Assembly: GCF_000143535.2 (NCBI RefSeq)
Contig: NC_037313.1
Span: forward strand, 1,805,501-1,869,500
DNA length: 64,000 nt
Direction: 5' to 3'
Source of the DNA: Botrytis cinerea B05.10
Lineage: Eukaryota > Ascomycota > Leotiomycetes > Helotiales > Sclerotiniaceae
Shown piece by piece: positions 59,286 to 64,000 of the stretch (positions are counted from its first letter, which is position 1; every line of letters begins with the position of its first letter). The notes beneath the pieces are model-generated. The model was not told the DNA's origin. It did not search any database and saw nothing but the letters and a program-made list of their open reading frames with translations. The position numbers and the translations under genes are program-made.

Positions 59286-60189
59286 GAAATTCGAGAATTG
59301 CTGATGTACTTTTTTTTTTCACTTTTTTTTTTTCACTTGGCTTTTGAGGGTTGGAAATTATCTCAACTTGGTTTTTTTTTTTTTTTTTGATTGGTTTGAT
59401 TGGTTTGTTTATTTGTTTATTTGTTTTTCTACATATAGGTACTTATTATACTTCCTAGGTAGGTAGGTAGGTATCTGTCTCGAACTTTCGACACTCTTTC
59501 GTTTTCGACATGTCAAGTAGGATTGGATTGGATAATAAGTGATAGTTGATCATTGGCTCCGAGACAGACACGCAATGAATGGGATTCTCATTCACTTTGG
59601 CCTATTGACTTTCACTTTTGATAATTCCTTGTCTTGGTTTGATCTTGATCTTGCTCTTGCTCTCTAACCAAAAAAAAAGATAAAAATTAAAAAGATTGTT
59701 CGCCTTTTGGTTTGGTAATGAGAAAGAGTGCTTGCTTACTTGATTATAATCGAATCGAATCGTCAATCGGATAATTGCTAGAGAGTGCACTTTGGATTGG
59801 GTAAAGAAAGGTACGTATGTATGTGTGTATGTATGCTATGATGTGTTAATATATGTTGTTTCATGGGAAGAGAGACTGATTAACTAAGTAGGAAGATTGT
59901 GCTTCAGCTTTCTCGAGTGTTGTGTTGTGTTTTTGAAGTGAGAGATTAAAGTCTAGTTCAGTCTTGTGCTGTTATAGATTGATTGAAAAGGTTGATTGAT
60001 TGATTCGAGAAAGAGAAAGAGAAAAAGGGAATATTGTACTTTTACTTCCAAATTCAAATTCAAAGAAACGACCCGAGAGAAAAGAAAATATTACAACATC
60101 TGACACAACACAAGATAGATATATCCGACCCTTCCTCGACTATCCTCGACTATCCTCAAATTCCAAATTCAAACACGATAAAGCTGAAT

Positions 60190-63100
60190 ATGCTTCCTCG
60201 AGCAGTCCCTCCATATCCAGGCCCCTTATCCATGACGCCCGAACAACATTATGAGTTGGTGGAGGCGCAGGCGCTGATTACGGAGGAGGGCGATCGCATT
60301 TTGTTCGAGGAGGATATTACGCTGAATGTGGATTTTGGGACCAGGGTTGAGGAGAGACATTTTGAGGGGTGTGTGTGTGTGGTTTGTAAGGAGGTGGAGA
60401 GGGGGATGGGGGGGAGAACGTCGGTTACTGGGGGGGTGGAGGGGGAGTGTGCGGAATGTGTTTGTGCTGATGAGGAGAGAGATGGTGATGATGATGATGA
60501 TGATAATGATGATGATAATGATCACGATGGAGAATCTCTATTTATCGGCACGGGAGAGATGTCACAAGTGAAGATATCCAAACCTCTAAGTCCAGAATTG
60601 CACAGAATGCGCAGAAGAAAACAAGCCGGCTCTAGCACAGCGAGCATCTCGACCGTCTCGAGTATGTCAACCACTCATGCGGATGAGTGGAAAAAGCGCA
60701 ATGCATCTCTGGAGCACGATGACGAGTACCAAGTGAGCGAAATGGATAGTTCTGATGAAACTGAAAATAATTCCTCGGGTGTCACCACTGCTTACTCGCA
60801 TGCGCCGGTTCCATCATCTAGTTCTGGAGATGATGTTCTGCGCGAAAGAGGAATGACTGCTGGTCAAGAGGAAGAGTTGCACGCGACTTGGAATTCGCAG
60901 GTCAAGGATAAGAAGTGCTGGTCTAATAAGGTTGGAGGTGGCGTAGCACGAAGTCTTTCCAAGAGAAGTCTATCGATCGGTAGAAGCAGAGACAAAGAAA
61001 GAGGAAGAGGCAGCGACGGCAGTGCAGGTTCTAGAACAGGCAAGGTATGGCATTTTGCTCGGAGTCTCAGCAGACGGAGTGATAACTCAGGTCATTCATC
61101 GCGGACGATCCAGCCTGCAAAAGACGACCATACCATGCTTGGAGCGCAAATGGATGGGAGTGGATACCAAGACCACTATTCATCTTTCGAGGAAGAAGAA
61201 AATCCAAACATGAGTTTCCAAGGTGACGAAGATATCATGGAACCGCGAGATGGCGCCCGACCATTCATCGGCCCGCGCCGCAATCCCGAAATCCACGATT
61301 TCCCCAGATTCGACCCCGCCCAGTTTACCCCGAGCAAGAGTGCGCGTGTGGCTTCCGATAGTGTGAGGAGAAGATCGGGTTCGGAATCTGACGTTTCGAC
61401 GCTGGGTCCGCACGCAGCGCGCTCGAGATCGCGCTCGAGATCTCCTTCTCTGCGTTCCCGTCATTATAGTTCCCGCGGCTCCTTCTCGCTCAATTGGGAT
61501 AACATTTCTTCCGATACCGTGTATCACAAGCATGCGCGACGATTCTATCAGAATCCCGCGGCGTATGGCGCGGAGATCCCCGGGTATAATCCCGAGACAG
61601 ATGATCCATATTTGGCTTATGATCGGTATCGGGAAGTGAGTGAGTGGGCGGATAGTACTGAGGAAGCAGATCCCGATCATGTTGTTGCGTTGACGACGAG
61701 AGAATTGAAGAGATTGTGTGGAGCGGAGATTCGGATTCCTTTCGATTTTATTCCGGAAGGGTATGTGAATCCTCCTGCTTCCAAGGCGGGAAGTGTGGTT
61801 GGTGATGATGAGGATGCTGTTACGACTATGGAGATGGAAGAAGATGATGAAGAGCGGGGACCGGGACCGCAACCGAGTCATAAAAATCTGGTTGATCTTC
61901 TGGGGATGCCGGGATGGGCTCATGAGTGGGAAGATATGACGAAGATGCAGAGACATTTTCATATTGTTGCAGCGGGAGATTGGAGAATGGGCCCGGTGTT
62001 TGATGTGAAGAGTAATTATTCGGATTATTTTGGAGTGCCGTTGTTTGAACTGAATGATGTGGGTCTGGATGGGGTTAATAGGAGAGAGGTGCGTGGATTG
62101 GAGATTCCGGACTTGAAGGAATTAGAGTTGAGATTTAGATTGGAGGGCTGTGAGGGAGAGGATGGTGGGTGTGAGGAGAGAGATCAACGGAGATGTTCTG
62201 ACGAGGATGTCAAAGCTGGAAGCCCGACGGAATACGACAGTGATGGGTTTCTATACGATGATGATAAACAGGGAGAGGTTACAGGAAATTTCGATCCAAC
62301 AGAATCCACAGGTTCCGAGGCAGATCGATTCTCTCGCCGTCCTTCTGACGTGTCTCTGAGTAATAGATCTGGCGATGGATCAGATGGAGATTATGCAGGT
62401 TCGATTGTCGAAGGATATGGCATCACTGATGATCGTCGCACTGGCGCCAACATCAACCCACGCATCGATGATACTTTTCGAGGACGCATGGCACGGGGCT
62501 ACACCCTCAATAGCAGATTCGGTCAAGACACATTTGCGCCCTCCAATGCAGATAGTGTCATCAGCGAAGAACCATACGATACCGACGACGACGAAGACTA
62601 CGAAAGCGATGATGGAGTATCCGCCAACTATTCTTTCGGCAATTCCTCATACCATGGCACGGAGTGTCAAGAAGATTACGCAATCGGTACATCGAAATTC
62701 GCACCCCATGCATTCCAACTCTATCCTCCCTACGAAGCAGCGAATGATTGTACGACGATTGGTATCGCACCTTCAGAAATACAAAATACGCGTCCTTCGT
62801 CCTGGGATGCGGATTTCATGGAGGATATACTCGGCTATTCCGTGCACGAAGAAAATCGCAAACCCCATGATCCGACTGCGGAAATGGTAATCATGAGTTA
62901 TTTAGACCCCGTTCCCCAATCGAGAAGATCTTCAATCGGTGCGAAATCGAGATCGAGATCTTCGTCAGGTTCACTGACACCGGTTCCGTCGCCTACAAAG
63001 TCGACTAGAACCACTCGATCTTTCGTTCCTTCGGTGAAATCGCTCTCCCGATCTTTCGCTAGGAATAGACCTCTCCCCCCAACACCAGAAGACGCATCAT

Positions 63101-63966
63101 GCAAAACCTTCTCAAAATACGAGTTGAAGAGCGTAAGCTCCCTCCGCAAACCCTCCCTCTCCACCGCCAACATCGCCAAACTCAACAAGCACAAAGAGAA
63201 ATCCTCCCTCCCCAAACCCACTCACCCCCAAAACCCCACCTCCAAAAGCAAAAGCATCCGCTCCAAAACCACCCTCTCGAAAATCTCCACCAAATCCAAA
63301 CCCAAACACAAACCCATCCTACGTCTCAAACCGCGCAAATCCAAGAATCCCGCCCCACCCCGCTCCACCTCCTCCAGCGACTCCAACACCTCCTACGTCG
63401 ATCTCACGCGTTGCGGATCCGCGTACGCGGTGCCCCCCGCCCAATCCCTAATTCTGTATCTCCACGGCCGCGGATTGGGCGCGGACCATATTGCGTTTCT
63501 GATGCAGTCGCTGGACGAGAAATTTTTGTACGATTCGAACTCGAATTGGTGGCCGCTGGATCCTTTGTCTTCTGTTTCTGCTTCTGCGGTGGCACCGATT
63601 CGTTATCTGCATTCGAAAATTACTACACTTCCTAATGTACCACTCTGTGCTGATTCCTCCCCCACTCCTCCTCCGCCCCAAACCAACATCGCACCCATTC
63701 GATTCCCGCCACACACACTCTTCACGCCCACCACGGTCTCGCAAATCCTGCAAAGATGCCGAAGAGAAGCGGAGTGGTGGGAGCCGGCCGACGCGCGAGA
63801 TCCGGATGGGAAAATACTCCCGCCGAGTTTCCGATTGTTGAAAAAGGGGATGCGGGTTCGGAAGGCGAGGGGGCTGGTTAGGAAGACGGTGGAGAATTTT
63901 TTGTGGTGGAGGATCGGTGGGGGGGTGGGCGTGGGTGTGCCGCATGGGAATTTGATGAGGGGGTAG
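60190..63966 (+). CDS. Large disordered protein of unknown function
   Basis: Single open frame of 1258 residues with no recognised domain. The ATG at 60190 (MLPRAVPPYPGPLSMTPEQ) is the first with sensible N-terminal sequence; the frame is open for 52 codons before it without ATG. An acidic Asp/Asn run encoded by GAT repeats lies near residues 97-117, next to a Cys-containing patch (CVCVVCKEV and CAECVCAD). An Arg-Ser dipeptide stretch lies near 415-430. Two segments look folded: about 450-600 (AYGAEIPGYNPETDDPYLAY; MPGWAHEWEDMTKMQRHFHI) and the C-terminal ~180 residues (LILYLHGRGLGADHIAFLMQ; RREAEWWEPADA). Between them are Ser/Lys/Pro-rich disordered regions. The stop lies 34 bases before the window end, so the gene is complete, though small in-frame introns cannot be excluded. 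It could be a fungus-specific regulator or scaffold. Confidence 0.75.
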   Translation: MLPRAVPPYPGPLSMTPEQHYELVEAQALITEEGDRILFEEDITLNVDFGTRVEERHFEGCVCVVCKEVERGMGGRTSVTGGVEGECAECVCADEERDGDDDDDDNDDDNDHDGESLFIGTGEMSQVKISKPLSPELHRMRRRKQAGSSTASISTVSSMSTTHADEWKKRNASLEHDDEYQVSEMDSSDETENNSSGVTTAYSHAPVPSSSSGDDVLRERGMTAGQEEELHATWNSQVKDKKCWSNKVGGGVARSLSKRSLSIGRSRDKERGRGSDGSAGSRTGKVWHFARSLSRRSDNSGHSSRTIQPAKDDHTMLGAQMDGSGYQDHYSSFEEEENPNMSFQGDEDIMEPRDGARPFIGPRRNPEIHDFPRFDPAQFTPSKSARVASDSVRRRSGSESDVSTLGPHAARSRSRSRSPSLRSRHYSSRGSFSLNWDNISSDTVYHKHARRFYQNPAAYGAEIPGYNPETDDPYLAYDRYREVSEWADSTEEADPDHVVALTTRELKRLCGAEIRIPFDFIPEGYVNPPASKAGSVVGDDEDAVTTMEMEEDDEERGPGPQPSHKNLVDLLGMPGWAHEWEDMTKMQRHFHIVAAGDWRMGPVFDVKSNYSDYFGVPLFELNDVGLDGVNRREVRGLEIPDLKELELRFRLEGCEGEDGGCEERDQRRCSDEDVKAGSPTEYDSDGFLYDDDKQGEVTGNFDPTESTGSEADRFSRRPSDVSLSNRSGDGSDGDYAGSIVEGYGITDDRRTGANINPRIDDTFRGRMARGYTLNSRFGQDTFAPSNADSVISEEPYDTDDDEDYESDDGVSANYSFGNSSYHGTECQEDYAIGTSKFAPHAFQLYPPYEAANDCTTIGIAPSEIQNTRPSSWDADFMEDILGYSVHEENRKPHDPTAEMVIMSYLDPVPQSRRSSIGAKSRSRSSSGSLTPVPSPTKSTRTTRSFVPSVKSLSRSFARNRPLPPTPEDASCKTFSKYELKSVSSLRKPSLSTANIAKLNKHKEKSSLPKPTHPQNPTSKSKSIRSKTTLSKISTKSKPKHKPILRLKPRKSKNPAPPRSTSSSDSNTSYVDLTRCGSAYAVPPAQSLILYLHGRGLGADHIAFLMQSLDEKFLYDSNSNWWPLDPLSSVSASAVAPIRYLHSKITTLPNVPLCADSSPTPPPPQTNIAPIRFPPHTLFTPTTVSQILQRCRREAEWWEPADARDPDGKILPPSFRLLKKGMRVRKARGLVRKTVENFLWWRIGGGVGVGVPHGNLMRG

Positions 63967-64000
63967 GGGGTGGTGGGGGAGGGATGGGAGGTGGGAAGAG
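63967..64000. other. Window end, 3' flank
   Basis: G-rich 34 bases after the last stop codon; no feature. Confidence 0.4.

Larger units (their letters stand above)
57187..60189. other. 3 kb intergenic region rich in simple repeats
   Basis: No gene supported. It contains poly-T runs (57547-57556, 59365-59379), GT, AGCAT, GGGA, TTCTC, TGTCTC and TAGG microsatellites, and GA-rich strand-asymmetric tracts (58385-58485). The minus frame at 58273-58653 is a product of such tracts. The last ~200 bases precede the next start codon and are A-rich, as expected for a leader. Confidence 0.5.

Overview
The window looks like nuclear DNA of a filamentous ascomycete. Base composition is moderately AT-rich. 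Genes have short GT-AG introns (mostly 45-125 bases) with CTAAC-like branch sites, and encode typical fungal families: a Zn2Cys6 regulator, SOG2, SCY1-like, a SOK1/TCP11 protein and a CCE1 resolvase. Sequence style suggests a Leotiomycete such as the Sclerotiniaceae, but that placement is inference. Nothing bacterial, viral or plasmid-like was seen, and no rRNA, CRISPR array or intact transposon.

Layout. 1-3816 is gene-poor. 3817-14013 is a compact housekeeping block: Zn2Cys6 transcription factor (-), DPH3 (+), frataxin (-), AP-3 sigma (+), a small mitochondrial-type membrane protein (-) and cytosolic leucyl-tRNA synthetase (+). 15866-25851 holds a repeat-rich cell-wall protein (+), a histidine phosphatase with a C-terminal PCNA-binding-like motif (-), a small membrane protein (+) and a large protein with three tandem Zn2Cys6-like modules (+). 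26910-44862 holds glutathione reductase (-), CCE1 resolvase (+), an SCY1-like pseudokinase (-), a PHD-finger protein (+), a small unknown gene (-), a short RecQ helicase (-) and the RAM-pathway protein SOG2 (+). 44863-55058 is about 10 kb without a convincing gene and dense in microsatellites. It is followed by a SOK1/TCP11-family gene (55059-57186), another 3 kb simple-repeat desert, and a large intrinsically disordered protein (60190-63966).

Functional threads. Several genes serve mitochondria or redox balance (frataxin, glutathione reductase, CCE1, the small membrane protein). Several serve translation (LeuRS, DPH3, and SCY1-like/Cex1, linked to tRNA export). SOG2 and SOK1/TCP11 belong to polarity/growth signalling and flank the large repeat-rich interval. 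Many neighbours are divergent pairs with short shared promoters (8394-8697, 10352-10582, 33965-34348).

Exon structures were built by eye from reading-frame continuity, GT/AG sites and family conservation, and are given per gene. The most unusual observations are the PIP-box-like tail on the histidine phosphatase, the triple cysteine-module protein, and a branch-point-like array with a long AG-free pyrimidine tract upstream of the TCP11 gene.
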